Assembly (NCBI RefSeq): GCF_026151205.1
Contig: NC_087074.1
Span: forward strand, 14,568,667-14,632,666
From: Bolinopsis microptera
Taxonomy: Eukaryota; Ctenophora; Tentaculata; Lobata; Bolinopsidae
Length of the DNA stretch: 64,000 nt
Direction: 5' to 3'
The translations under genes and the position numbers were made by a program. Of the stretch, positions 47,606 to 59,477 are shown piece after piece. How positions within the stretch are numbered: the stretch's first letter is position 1; each line of letters begins with the position of its first letter. Under the pieces are notes generated by a model. The model was not told the origin of the DNA and ran no database searches. It was given only the letters and a program-made list of their open reading frames with translations.

Positions 47606-49429
47606 TTACCTGCTTTTCTCATACTCATTTTCCATAGAATTAACAGCTTCAGATGAGCGTAACACGCTCTCATCAGACTTTTTATAATCCTTTAAATCTG
47701 AAAAAAAAAATTTTTATAGGAAATATGAGATAAACAGCACAGTGTAATTCGACAAGAGTTTAATCTACGATTGTATCTGAACCTTAAATTGCTAAGACTT
47801 ACTGTCAGCAGTAACATCCCTGACTCCCATGAGTTTCAGAAACTTGGCTGTTTGCTCCCCTGTTTCGTCGTTTTTAAGGCATCCTGTTCCCCAGGCACCT
47901 TTCTGACTTGAAGTTGATCCCTCTCCATCCTACGTTTAATTATTATTAATTATGAGATTCACATCTAAGAAAACACAAAGTGTCATGTCTCTGATTTAAA
48001 ATTAAATTTCGACATTTCCCGTTATTTTGAATCTAAAAACACGTTTGAAACCATCCACTTATCATTTTAATGACCTCTTTTTTGCCCCAAAGCAATTTCC
48101 TCTTTTCTCGTTGAGCGGCCAGCTGCTTTGCGATGTTGTTGTCAAATGAAGTTGGAAGAGTTGAATCTGTCTTAACATCCTTCAGAGACTCTGAGAAAAT
48201 AGAGGCATACAAAAACTTCGATGAGTGATCATTTTTTAATTAGTATCTAGTTACTAATTTATTATTTAGTAATCATTGAACTATTTCCGTTTGATATTCG
48301 TTTAATTTCTTTAGTCATGATTTAAAATATTCTGTGATCGAAATAGGGATTCAAGGTTCAGATAATAATCCAATATTATTAATTCTTAAATAACTTTGTG
48401 ACTGTAGTAAAATAATATTTAAAGGTGGGGAAAAGCTAAAAATTAATCTGGAGAACATTATATTGTTCTGACCTGCGCTAACTTTGCCCCAATCTCTGCT
48501 ATCCCCATATTTTTTTCTTCTATATTCTTCAAATTCTCGGTCTTTTGCCTCCTGGCTGGCCGACCTATATAATAAAGTATTGATACAATAACAGCAACCA
48601 TTACAATGAATATGAAAGCATACTATTGGTGCTATTTTACGAATTCATTTCAATCGTATCACACGCATTTATGAATAATGAGCCCAGGAATAATGCGACC
48701 CACCTGTGCCTAGGAATAATGCGACCCACCTGTGCCTAAAGTCTGTGCGGTGGTCTCTACCGCGGTAACCTCTGCCTCTAAAGTCTCTGCCACCACGGTT
48801 GTCTCTACGTTTGTAGTCACGTGATCTGGAAAGTAATTTGCTTATAGGTCATACATGAATAATAATATGCGGTCGGGTTGGTCATGTTTTGTAAGGATAT
48901 AACTAGATTTACTAGAGTATATTATCTAGCCTAGTATAATAATACGACATGGAGCTGACACGTGACAGGACCGCCTATAACTCATGTGCTTTCTGTAGCT
49001 TATGTTGTGCTCCAGAAGGACTGAGGATAAGATAAGACAAATCATTGATCGGTAGGCACGGAAACTGTAAATACTGAATAGGTAAATTTAACTGTATACG
49101 AGTATACATTACAGAGAAGACATCTCAAACCTCCAATGTTAGCGACACCCTCCCCAAAATGTATAAATCTCACCTCTCGTGATCACGGCCTGATCTATCA
49201 TCCCTTTTATGGTGCGTGTGGTCCATTCTCCTCTTATCTTCCCGGTCTCGAGATCTGTCACTCTTATATTTGTCATCTCTTGACTTGTCGCCCCGGTTCC
49301 TGTCGTCACGTGACAAGTTGTCAGACGAGCGGACACCATGGTTCCTATTAGCTCGTGATTCATCAGAAGAGCTGGTTCTATCGCCGTGTTTGTCTTTGTT
49401 CTTTTCATCAGAATTACCGTCTGATTTCC
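47606..49429 (-). CDS. SR/RD-rich nuclear protein with SMAP-like C-terminus (RSRC2-like), 5-prime incomplete
   Basis: Six exons join with matching phases: 49174-49429, 48730-48825, 48473-48564, 48075-48190, 47803-47929 and 47606-47697, giving 258 residues up to a TAA. The first visible exon encodes an Arg/Asp/Ser-rich stretch (SRDDRNRGDKSRDDKYKSD) and the second an RGG-like part (NRGGRDFRGRGYRGRDHR). Later come EFEEYRRKKYGDS, AKQLAAQREKRKLLWGKKE, TAKFLKLMGVRD and a final SSEAVNSMENEYEKSR. The KFLKLMG and NEYEKSR motifs match the SMAP domain shared by RSRC2 and the small acidic protein. Such proteins are nuclear and linked to RNA processing; that role is family knowledge, not shown here. The start codon and N-terminus lie upstream of 49429 and were not found. 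Introns are 124-348 bp. Confidence 0.85.
48693..48740. repeat. ~24-bp tandem duplication at a splice donor
   Basis: The phrase GAATAATGCGACCCACCTGT (continuing GCCTA) occurs twice in a row. It includes the minus-strand donor CAG/GTGGGT of the SR-rich gene at 48729/48730, so a second, identical donor lies about 24 bp into the intron. Using it would add residues to the exon unless a stop intervenes. Confidence 0.7.
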
Positions 49430-51280
49430 CTGTGAATAAAATGTTATAGAATCAGTGATTGTACGGACAGTGCAGTGGACACAGAAAACGTGATTAATAA
49501 TGAGATCAACAAATTATCACTCTGTGTTCCACAATAACGTCTCTAGGGCTACCAAATTTCAGATAACATTGTAGATACGAGCTTTTAAAACTTCAGTAAT
49601 TCGATGGAGATAATTCAAGGCTAAAAAACGTGGGTGTTTAGTGTTTACGCTCCTCATTTAATTGAAGAAGTTAGGAACATAATTATTGGAATATTGCCAA
49701 ATAAGGAGAGTTCTTGTTTAACCTTAGATTAATTTTAGAATAAAATCCATGCCCTCTAGACCCTAGCTAAACGGCACGTGACGCGTCACGTGATCAATAA
49801 CGAGATGCGTGACAGGGCGAATTTTAGAGCTCAACCTCTTGCCTCTTGGGAGGCCGGAGGAAGAGTGCCATTAGATGCCAGAAGAAAAGTTGTACTTTTG
49901 TGAGAACTTTTTGTCTACATCACGAAATTCATATAACTCAACCCGCAAGAGTTGAAGATATTTTCACAATTTATGGGATTTTCAGATCACGTACTCGGCG
50001 TTATATACGAGATGCGCTATGTGCCGACCAGCTATAACAGAGACTCACGCAACTACGAGATATGCGTCAACGTAATTCAAATGCACGAAACTTAAACAAT
50101 TTTACTATCAATTTGGCGAGAACCTAGCGAATTAGTCATAATTAAGATTTAAGGATAATCCTGGCCCTGACTTCAAGCAAAGATGAATGTTTTCATTAAT
50201 TTCTGTCAACAATTTCGACGGTCCATGATAATGGATCTATAATTTAATTTTAATCATGTGTAATTCTGTGTAATCCATTAAGTGACGCGTTACATACCGT
50301 CTAGTTAAGGTCTCATAATTATACCAAGACTTCAGAGACCACCTCAGTGCTGAAGCTAAGCCTTTTCACCAATACAGGTTTCTCTTGACAGACATCTAAG
50401 TTATTAGCTGAGTAGGATACGTTACATTATTTTAGGGGAATCTACCTTTCTAAGGTCGCATTCATTGTATGAATTTATTGTTTGAAAGGTTATACCTGAA
50501 CCTCTACTCTCGCTTTTGATCTTGGATATATTTAGTGTTCCACTGTTGTGTTTTAATCAGTAATTTATCGACTCTATTCATGATTGGTAAAGTCGGGAGT
50601 TTTAGGTCTACCCTTCACCAAATTTTCTTTTATTTAAAGTTTGTCTCATCCGAAAATGTTAATATTTGACCAATTCATGGCCTAGAAGCTATCAAATTTT
50701 ATGCGTATGCCAAAATTTAAATATGGGCAGTTCTTCGATAAAAATTCAGCCTTTTTTGTCCAATTAGGTTAAAAATTATAGGTATTTTACCCAACAAGTG
50801 AGCAATTTCACTCTTGAGTTTCAATTTAATGTTTGGGTGCTTCATCACTGTTTAAGAACACAAGTAAAAAGAGTGAATAAATGGCGACAGAAATTGTCAA
50901 ATAAGTAATATAAATTATAAACTATAAAGTATATTATTACGGAAACACCATAATATGCATACTTTGTTTGTACTAAGACCGTTAAAAGATACAAAATTCT
51001 AAAATGAACTCCTTAGTGGCTGGCTGTTCACCTAAAATTGTCAGTTGTTATAAAAAATATTCTGAATCAGAATATGACAACGAATATGATTTTCCAAATT
51101 AAAACTGTTTAGTCCTGTCATGTTCTACTTAGTGAAACCTTTTTACACCGGGCATCTTGGGAAAGCAAAAAGTGCAAGGTATGAAAAACGTATCTGTATT
51201 CTGTACTCTGTAGCCTCACAGCTGATAACCTGTCAAGTGGCACGGCATAGAGAGATTTGACATTCGTAGAAAATTTACAT
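49430..51280. other. Mostly no gene; contains an E-box palindrome
   Basis: The upstream exon(s) and promoter of the SR-rich gene should lie somewhere here on the minus strand, but I cannot identify a start. A plus-strand frame at 49846-50037 has no recognisable domain. From 50040 to 51280 the sequence is AT-rich and featureless to my reading. Confidence 0.4.
49775..49792. promoter_or_regulatory. Perfect 18-bp palindrome with two E-boxes
   Basis: CACGTGACGCGTCACGTG reads the same on both strands. It consists of two CACGTG boxes around ACGCGT and lies 346 bp upstream of the first visible exon of the SR-rich gene. It is a candidate bHLH-ZIP site in a promoter; position and symmetry are the only evidence. 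Confidence 0.45.
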
Positions 51281-51288
51281 ATTATATC

Positions 51289-53100
51289 CTAGATTTTGTA
51301 CTTGTAGTCCTTTCTTCTTTCCTCGACATCTTGTCCAGTGAGAGGTATCCGCTCGTTTCCAGTCTCGACCAGCAGAAATGATCCCAGCATACAAAGGACC
51401 GAAATAAAAGCTAGGCCCCCAAGAGGTACCGCTTTGTGAGTGATGGGTGCCAAATTGTTGAATATGAACGGACCTATGAAGGAGCCAACTCTGGAAATAC
51501 CAGAACAAATACTGAACACAAGACCTCTGTGTGTTGTTGGTGCTATTTCTCCAGTCCAGAGAAACAGTCCCGCGTATGCTCCGGTAACAAATATGACTCC
51601 GATCAAACAGCTGACACTTTCCATTGTCCAGCCACTTCCAAATTCCACGTTTGGAATCGCTATGAGGTAAGTCAGAGCAGCCCCGAGAAACATGACTACC
51701 ATGGCCCTTCTTCTTCCCAGCCAGCCTGTAAAAGAGACGCACGTTAAAGAAGATATTGCTTCTCCCACACCAGCCATAATGTACCCTGAGTATATATCTG
51801 GCAATATCTCTCGCCAACCAAAACTGAAACCACAATAAAACATAGCAACAGATGGCCACAGGGCCATGAGTATTATCGTTTCAAGTCGAAGACTCGGGTA
51901 CCGAATAAATTCGGTCAGTTGCTGCTTGAAATTATGGTTTCTATCTTTAGCCTTTCCGACGTCTATAATTTGGATGTTTTCTAGATCCAAGTCTATGCTG
52001 TTCAATTTTGCTAAGGTTTTGAAGACTTTCTTGGCTGCGTTCACATCATTTTTTATCAAAAAGAATCTGGGCGATTCTGGGCAGATAAAGATTTGTAATG
52101 CTATGAGCCACATCATTATTGACGTTGCTAAAAACATGTTGTTCCAGCTTTTTATGAAGTAGCCGATTCCTACTGCAATGAAGTAACCAAATGAAGCCAA
52201 ACACCCTGACCAACCGTTCGTGATGTTCCTATGCTTGGATGGAATAAGCTCCGCTGTGAGAATGTACATCCCATCGGAAGCTAAAATATTACCAACGCCA
52301 ATGAAAAACCTAATTGCTAAGAGTAATTTGTAGTCATGACAAAATGTCCCCAATAGATGTGAAGAAGCTCCGATGAAGATGCCAATCATGGCTGTCTTTT
52401 TTCTTCCAATATTATCGTACAAGTAACCACCTAGAATAAACCCCAACAATCCTCCAGCAAACAAAATTGACGATAACAGGGTTTTCCGTGCCTTTCGGGA
52501 TCCGACATCGCAGTACAAATCAAACTCCACAGAAAATGAGGTATGCTCAAGACTCCATTCTATGTCCGAAGGTCCAAAAATTAGCTCTTCTTTGCCACTT
52601 ACTTCTTCCGTGATTTTGCAAGGAAATTTTTGAAGTAATGATGGATTAACTCTTGTCAATTCAAGACACTTTTCGGATTTGCATTTCCAAATATCGTCGG
52701 GGGTTGGGTCAATACCTGAAAAAGTATTTGCAAATTAGCAAAATTAGCTAAAATAAATACACACCATCTTCATTTTAGTACTAGAATGTAGATGAAAATA
52801 CATAAAATTGCAACACGTTTTGAATTTCTTCCCGATCTTGTACTTCTTGATTTATATCATACATAATGATCTGCGATCAGGCTTTTAAGTTATGTTATTC
52901 CAATCACCTGCGAATGCAGTTAAATAAATGTTTACGGTTTGTCCCGTCCATATCAACATCAGTGACATTATCAGAGCTGTATACTTCCAACTCCGGTTTC
53001 GGGTCAACTCCTCTAGCAAATCATCACTACTGACCGGTCCTTTATCTGCTTCCGGCAGGCTGGATTCATTAGTTGAGTGAACCTTATTTTCCACGATCAT
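51289..53100 (-). CDS. SLC22-like organic ion transporter, paralogue 1
   Basis: Exon 1 (52908-53100, start ATG at 53100) and exon 2 (51289-52715) give 539 residues. The donor is GCAG/GTGATT and the acceptor TTTTTCAG; the split codon encodes Gly 65. The protein is an MFS transporter. TM1 lies near residues 43-63, then a large first extracellular loop with Cys pairs (WKCKSEKC, FPCK, FDLYCD) as in SLC22. GGYLYDNIGRKKT is the loop 2-3 signature near residue 160; ELIPSKHRN, CPESPRFFLIKND (about 275-288) and TGWLGRRRAM (about 395) follow. The tail is GQDVEERRKDYKYKI. SLC22 proteins move organic cations, anions or carnitine across the plasma membrane; the substrate is not predictable here. Paralogue 2 starts 8.2 kb to the right on the same strand. 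An in-frame GTG two codons upstream is not needed. Confidence 0.93.
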
Positions 53101-53700
53101 CCTCACAACTAATGCTACCTTCTGTGTTATTCTTTGGTTTTTTACTGATCTTCAAAAATGCAAAGGTAATTCAGACGTATACGATTTAAACTACAACGAC
53201 TAGCAACGTTTAAATAAAGCTAAACTGGTAAGAAAAGGGTGCGCTTTGTAGCGGCAAGGAGATCGCAAAATAACCTATTGAGTATTGATGAGCACAGCTG
53301 AATGAGATCTGCGTATTGCTTCAAATTGAATGTTGGACTAGAAACAAACTAAACCCCATGACCAGTTCTTATAGAGGCTTCATACTTTGACTTTTAAATA
53401 TATATAATTCGGTGCAATATGATACCAAAATTATTTCGCAAAGATTAAGTTAAACACAAATCAGCCGACTAGATGGCGGTCTGAAAGTGATCACGTGATA
53501 TTCGAAAGCTTCACTGCGTTTAGAATTAGTGTTACAAAGAGCTTCCTGGAATACTCCTGTTTTTATTAAAGCGAAATACCCGATGGTATCTTAAGCCAAA
53601 ACGTTAAATATAATCATCACACTGTAAGATAATGGTATGTGAGTAATTATAGACGTTATTAAACGGAATTAAATTTGATTTCGTTATATTAAATTCTGTC
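53101..53700. other. 5-prime flank of SLC22-like paralogue 1
   Basis: No exon seen. This is the presumptive promoter region on the minus strand; I find no clear TATA box at a convincing distance. It contains ATCACGTGAT near 53491, an E-box palindrome. Confidence 0.35.
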
Positions 53701-53702
53701 AA

Positions 53703-54165
53703 TGCACAAAGTACCATCTTTAGATATAAACTCTTGAAGTATTTGCGGTTCTGACAAATGAAACGAACGTTTTAACTGTTCGAATATTGACTTTGCAGGT
53801 GTAGTGAGTGTACATAATATGGAGAAAATATAAAGTTAAAAAATACAACTCTTCCGTCATATCAAAACCATAACAGCATGCTTTTTTTCACGCTCCAATA
53901 ATTTGAAACGCTCCAATAATTTGAAACCGGAGTCTGTTATCTCTCAAAATCAGCCAAAACTTTAAAAATATTTTAAAAGCAGTTTTCTGTCCTTTTCTGA
54001 ACCATGTCTCTATATAGGTTAGGGTTAGGGTTAGGGTTAGGCCGGTTAGGGTTAGGGTTAGGGTTACGGTTAAAGTACCATCTTTAGATATAAACACTTA
54101 AAGTATTTGGGGTTCTGACAAATGAAACTAATGTTCAAACTGATCGAATATTGACTATGCAGGTG
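53703..54165. repeat. Direct repeat pair flanking a duplicated segment and TTAGGG tract
   Basis: A phrase of about 95 bp starting AAGTACCATCTTTAGATATAA occurs at about 53711 and again at about 54073. Between them, 53820-53990 (GGAGAAAATATAAAGTT to AAAGCAGTTTTCTGTCC) is homologous to 59226-59380, just downstream of SLC22-like paralogue 2. The segment 54018-54070 is a (TTAGGG)n-like tract of about eight units. This junction marks the edge of the duplication that produced the two transporter genes. Confidence 0.75.
54018..54070 (+). repeat. Interstitial (TTAGGG)n tract
   Basis: Two runs of TTAGGG, of about three to four units each, are split by GGCCGG and end in GGTTACGG. The sequence matches the telomere repeat of most animals. 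It could reflect break repair or be part of the mobile repeat beside it. Confidence 0.75.
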
Positions 54166-54890
54166 GCCCCACGAAAACCTCACCGAACCTCCACGCGGTG
54201 TGGGGTGGGTGGCTCGAACGGGAGGTGCATGGGTGTTTCTAACCTATGCAAAAGAAGGGACTAGCCATCTCTACAACAAAGGAAAGGCTCTAATAGCCTC
54301 TGCTAAACTTAGAACCGCAGCATAACCGCTCTTCCCACAGGCAAATAATACCTTCCAGGAAACTAACACGCTCACAGGCTTCCACGTCTCGCGTGCCCTA
54401 GGATTTGGTTTTGTATCGGATACTCAAAACAACGATAGAGGAGCCACTGGGAGACTTCGGTCCAAAATCCAGGTGTGAAGATCCCGTGTGAAAAGGCCTA
54501 GCTAAGCAATTTGGCAATAGAGATCATTTTCAAACACAGTTTCAAGAACGATTAAAATGATACGATTTTAAATGCATATTAGGGCCTGCAAGCAGCTCTT
54601 GCGAAATAAACTTGTAGTTCGAAAAGGGATGCATAATGCATTCTATCGAAAAACTGCTTCCAGAATTGAAATCTAGCAATGTGAAATGAAAAATCCAGAA
54701 AGATTTTTTGTACCAATTTAATGGTGAGAGGAAAAGTCCTGCAAGTTTTGAAAAATATGCTTATAGTAATAGGTCTCACTCTCAAAGAGGGTGCAACATG
54801 CAATGGGGAGAAACTGGAGCAAATTTTGGAAAATTTGTTTTAAGGAATGAATTCTAGCAATTATGTTATGCAAATTTGGACTACAAGGGG
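54166..54890. other. No gene seen; GC-richer block then AT-rich
   Basis: The segment 54166-54500 has clearly higher GC (CACGCGGTGTGGGGTGGGTG and similar) than its surroundings, but there is no open frame or RNA-gene signature I can name. The remainder to 54890 is AT-rich. Confidence 0.35.
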
Positions 54891-54892
54891 CA

Positions 54893-55413
54893 AACTGTGT
54901 CCTGTTAATTTAATCCCACGGCATTAAAGAGTAATCAGTAATGTTATCTGAATTTTATAATCGCTAGGCTTCTGAACTTCTGATGAATCCTGACACCAAG
55001 CTTTAATTCAGGGTAATTCACACATCGAAATTTTATCAAATTACTAATGTCCTAATAAGTAATATTACGTCTGTTATTTCATCGGATTACGATGTTATTT
55101 TATCAAAATCAGCTACCCGTTTAATATCAGAATATGTAATATAAATTAACAGATTTCTGGTTCATGCCAGCTGGATTGTGTCCTGCTAATTTACTTGAAA
55201 ATACTGAACACAGCATAGAAGAGTAACTAGCAATGTTATCTGAATTTTATAATCGCTAGGTTCCTGAACTTCTGATGAATCCTGACATGTAATATCGGAA
55301 TATGTAATATAAATTATCAGATTTCTGGTTCATGCCAGCTCACAGCTGGATTGTGTCCTGCTAATTTACTTGAAGATACTGAACACGACACAGAAGCGTA
55401 ACTAGCAATGTTT
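54893..55413. repeat. ~130-bp repeat, three copies, the third interrupted
   Basis: A phrase with GTGTCCTGCTAATTTACTTG, GCAATGTTATCTGAATTTTA and TCTGATGAATCCTGACA occurs at about 54893, 55175 and 55350. The third copy stops at 55413 and resumes at 58769 (TTTTCTGAATTTTATAAATC), which shows that the foldback element at 55416-58766 was inserted into it. Confidence 0.8.
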
Positions 55414-55415
55414 TA

Positions 55416-56369
55416 GTAAGGGGAAAAGTGGCATTCCGTTGGATTCGAATGTTCACAAGGATTTCTCAACGGAATATGGTAGTTAGGACCCCTACGAACA
55501 TAATTAGACTTGTTGCCAATTTTGTATCTCAACGGAAACACCACTTTTACCACTTTTTACCACCTTTGTACCACCTTTCTGGTTTGCCAAATATCTTTAG
55601 TTGTGAACATCATAGAAGGCTGCAAATTAACCTAGAATGTTTATCTTATCAAGGAGTAAAACTTTTGTATCAAAAATTTTTACATCGGACAATCAGCTAA
55701 TTGGATAATTACCAATTAGTTAATCACCAAAAAAAGTGAAAATTTTTTATTGGCTTAAAATGATTTAAATCGTTTGAAACACGGAGAAATGTAGTTTTTA
55801 GAAAAACTTCAAAAATTTTTCACTTAAAATTTTTTTTCGAGACTTCAAAAAAAAAGTTTGAAAATTTGAAAATATTTTTTTCCGCCAAAAGTGATCGAAT
55901 TGCATGAAACGTGGATAAAAATGCTTTGCAGAAAAACTTCGAAGATTTTTAGATTGGGGAATACTAAAATCATCAATATTTGAAGTTGGAGTTCAGTAAA
56001 TCTCGACATATTTTAGTAATTAGGAATAGCTTAGCGGAAAGGGCTGGACCTGAAAAAGGTTAACCACACAATATTAGAGTTTCATAACTAATTACAATAC
56101 AGCTTTATCAAATTCCACATAAAGAAACAGCACAAAAGGACCATTTAAGATCGAACCGATTTTACCTGCTGTACTATCATTTTATTGATTTCAATGATCA
56201 AAACCTCTGTCAATCTTGCCAATCTATACCGGGTATCTGAATGTACCGGACCTCTTATTTACCTCTATAATTAGACCCAGTTGTGCAAGAAATGCGATTT
56301 CTCACAGGGGTTTCTTTAAACTGTGCACTTTTTGTCACTCTCGCAACTCGCAAGAGGCCTGGTATTATA

Positions 56370-56406
<37 letters not shown>

Positions 56407-58766
56407 ATAGGAAGCGAGTGTAAATATACCTTCCATCATCCATTGTGGCTTTTTTGTATTGTGAATGCGCATGCCGCTTCGTTTGCTATGCCATATACCT
56501 CGAATAACCCCCATATGTCATTGCCAGGGTCGGGATAGAGCTGGAGATAGCATTGAAAAGTTGCTAGAAATAGCTAGATTTAGAGTAAACTGGTGGTAGC
56601 TGGGTGGTGCTAGCATGGATGTAGCAGAACGTAGCTACACGGGGTTTCATTGGAGTTGGTTATTTTAATGGCCAAAGAGTGCCGGAACTAAAGTTACTTA
56701 AGATTGCAGTTTAGGGGCAGTGTAAACCACGGTGTAGTCAGGGACACAGAGCTACAGCGCAGGAGTACTGCAAAAGAACAGTGCAAGTGATACAGTCTGC
56801 AACAGTAAAACTCCGAAGAAGGAGATAAGATTGTGGCTGCAGAGGAGGAGAGTAGCTGGAACCTGATTGTGTTTGTGTTGAAAGAAGAGGAGGAAGAAGA
56901 GTTTCCTGCTCTGGTAACTGTATTTTTGGAAGAGGTGGGGTGAGAACTTATTTTCAAGCGACAAGGGTGGGCTGGAAGCAACCAGATACAGCTATCCGAC
57001 CTATTAAGATCACCGTCCTGAGCTTAACAGCATTTCATCAGAATCTTATGAAAACAGAGAGACTGACCCACCCTTTTTAGATCCAACGAAACCCTTTATA
57101 TAAATCGACTTTTCTGCATGAATTACTTCATGGTATCTTCTTATCAAGGCTACAGACCTTGCCGTACCGGATTTATTGATCAAAGTGAGTCTCTTTAGCC
57201 CTCTTCTTGTTTAGAGCTTTAGGTTAGTGATCAAACTCTTCGCTACTCGCTCTTCACTGGATCTATCAGGACAGATTCACATCTTTTTAGGTCTCAACCA
57301 GCCTTAGTTTTCCTGTTTTCATCATGTAGTACGTTCTGCTACCTCCATTTTAGCACCACCCAGCTTCCATCAGTTCACTCTAAGTCTAGCTTCGTCGGCG
57401 TTTTACTGTTGCAGACTGTATCACTTGCACTGTTCTATTGCAGTACTCCTGCACTGTAGCTCTGTGTCCCTGACTACACCGTGGTTTACACTGCCCCTAA
57501 ACTGCAATCTTAAGTAACTTTAGTTCCGGCACTCTTTGGCCATTAAAATAACCAACTCCAATGAAACCCCGTGTAGCTACGTTCTGCTACATCCATGCTA
57601 GCACCACCCAGCTACCACCAGTTTACTCTAAATCTAGCTATTTCTAGCAACTTTTCAATGCTATCTCCAGCTCTATCCCGACCCTGGCAATGACATATGG
57701 GGGTTATTCGAGGTATATGGCATAGCAAACGAAGCGGCATGCGCATTCACAATACAAAAAAGCCACAATGGATGATGGAAGGTATATTTACACTCGCTAT
57801 AATACCAGGCCTCTTGCGAGTTGCGAGAGTGACAAAAAGTGCACAGTTTAAAGAAACCCCTGTGAGAAATCGCATTTCTTGCACAACTGGGTCTAATTAT
57901 AGAGGTAAATAAGAGGTCCGGTACATTCAGATACCCGGTATAGATTGGCAAGATTGACAGAGGTTTTGATCATTGAAATCAATAAAATAAAATGATAGTA
58001 CAGCAGGTAAAATCGGTTCGATCTTAAATGGTCCTTTTGTGCTGTTTCTTTATGTGGAATTTGATAAAGCTGTATTGTAATTAGTTACGAAACTCTAATA
58101 TTGTGTGGTTAACCTTTTTCAGGTCCAGCCCTTTCCGCTAAGCTATTCCTAATTACTAAAATATGTCGAGATTTACTGAACTCCAACTTCAAATATTGAT
58201 GATTTTAGTATTCCCCAATCTAAAAATCTTCGAAGTTTTTCTGCAAAGCATTTTTATCCACGTTTCATGCAATTCGATCACTTTTGGCGGAAAAAAATAT
58301 TTTCAAATTTTCAAACTTTTTTTTTGAAGTCTCGAAAAAAAATTTTAAGTGAAAAATTTTTGAAGTTTTTCTAAAAACTACATTTCTCCGTGTTTCAAAC
58401 GATTTCAATCATTTTGAGCCAATAAAAAATTTTCACTTTTTTTGGTGATTAACTAATTGGTAATTATCCAATTAGCTGATTGTCCAATGTAAAAATTTTT
58501 GATACAAAAGTTTTACTCCTTGATAAGATAAACATTCTAGGTTAATTTTCAGCCTTCTACGATGTTCACAACTAAAGATATTTGGCAAACCAGAAAAGTG
58601 GTACAAAGGTGGTAAAAAGTGGTAAAAGTGGTGTTTCCGTTGAGATACAAAATTGGCAACAAGTCTAATTATGTTCGTAGGGGTCCTAACTACCATATTC
58701 CGTTGAGAAATCCTTGTGAACATTCAAATCCAACGGAACCCTTAAATCGACCACTTTTCCCCTTAC
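55416..58766. mobile_element. 3.35-kb foldback (palindromic) element
   Basis: The left arm 55416-56822 and right arm 57395-58766 are reverse complements over about 1.4 kb, with few substitutions, around a spacer of about 570 bp. The ends read GTAAGGGGAAAAGTGG and are flanked by TA (55414-55415 and 58767-58768). Comparison with the uninterrupted repeat copies supports insertion with a TA target duplication. No transposase is evident; open frames in the two arms mirror each other and look non-genic. The spacer carries a partial third copy of an arm segment (CTGCTACCTCCATTTTAGCA). The left arm contains a 36-G insertion that the right arm lacks. Confidence 0.88.
56370..56405. repeat. Poly-G run (36 G) in the left foldback arm
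   Basis: The right arm has CTATAATACCAGGCC at the matching place without any C run. In the left arm the G run is followed by TATAGGA, so TATAG flanks it on both sides. It could be an insertion after the arms formed, or a sequencing or assembly artefact. Confidence 0.85.
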
Positions 58767-58799
58767 TATTTTCTGAATTTTATAAATCGGCAACTATCG

Positions 58800-59215
58800 T
58801 GCAGTTTGACTGCAGTTAGACAGGATAGGCCAAATGAGGCCAAAAGGTTTGCCCCTTTTAGCCCCTTTTCCAGATTTTAGGGGAGGGGGGGAGGGGGTGG
58901 TCGCCCACCTTCCCGGTGCCCCCTCTTCCTACACTCCTGAGTTGTACATAGAAGGCCATGACCTCCCCTGAAAGTCCCTGTCTCTCCGTCGTTAACCCGG
59001 CGGGGTTGCACCAGGGGCGGTGGTAACAGAACTTCAAGACTCCCGGAGTCTGTCGTCGATATCTATGTTTAATATATTTTAAATGGTATATAATTTGGGA
59101 GTCTCTCTCTCCAGCAGCAGGAGTTGGGGAAATGGGGACGTGTTGTGAAAGCCACCGTAAGGAAGGCTTACTGTCGACGCCGACCAATCAGAAGAAGACT
59201 TTGCAGGTAAGTGTA
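58800..59215. other. GC-richer block without a recognised gene
   Basis: The sequence 58840-59060 is G/C-rich (GGGGAGGGGGGGAGGGGGTG, CCCGGCGGGGTTGCACCAGG). A 109-codon minus-strand frame runs across it but has no domain I recognise and no neighbouring exons. I do not call it a gene. Confidence 0.35.
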
Positions 59216-59225
59216 CAATGTACAT

Positions 59226-59380
59226 ATGAAGAAAATATAAAGTTTTAAAAAATACAACTCTTCTTCTTATCAAAACCATAACAGCATGCTCAATTTCACG
59301 TTCGAATAATTTGAAACTGGAGTCTGTTATCTCTCAAAATCAGAAAAGCTTAAAAATGGTTTAAAAGCAGTTTTCAGTCC
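59226..59380. repeat. Segment shared with 53820-53990
   Basis: GAAAATATAAAGTTTTAAAA through CAAAACCATAACAGCATGCT to TTTAAAAGCAGTTTTCAGTC matches the flank upstream of SLC22-like paralogue 1. It lies just beyond the stop codon of paralogue 2, so it marks a duplication joint. Confidence 0.75.
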
Positions 59381-59477
59381 TAATATGAAGGTCTCTATGA
59401 TGTTATCTTCGTTATAATGGTAGGTAGAGTGTCGTTGCGGGGGAGTCCTGCCATGGTCTACTATACAGGGTACAATC

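Noticed and set aside
51436-52162. Plus-strand open frames opposite the SLC22-like exon
   Set aside because: Antisense shadows of the conserved minus-strand coding exon.
53888-54097. Minus-strand frame with Thr-Leu repeats
   Set aside because: Translation of the TTAGGG-like tract.
55428-58723. Mirrored frames in the two foldback arms as a possible gene pair
   Set aside because: Both are the same palindromic arm sequence read from opposite sides; no domain, and they run from the element terminus.
58858-59187. 109-codon minus-strand frame
   Set aside because: Lies in a GC-rich block, lacks recognisable domains and adjacent exons; likely chance.
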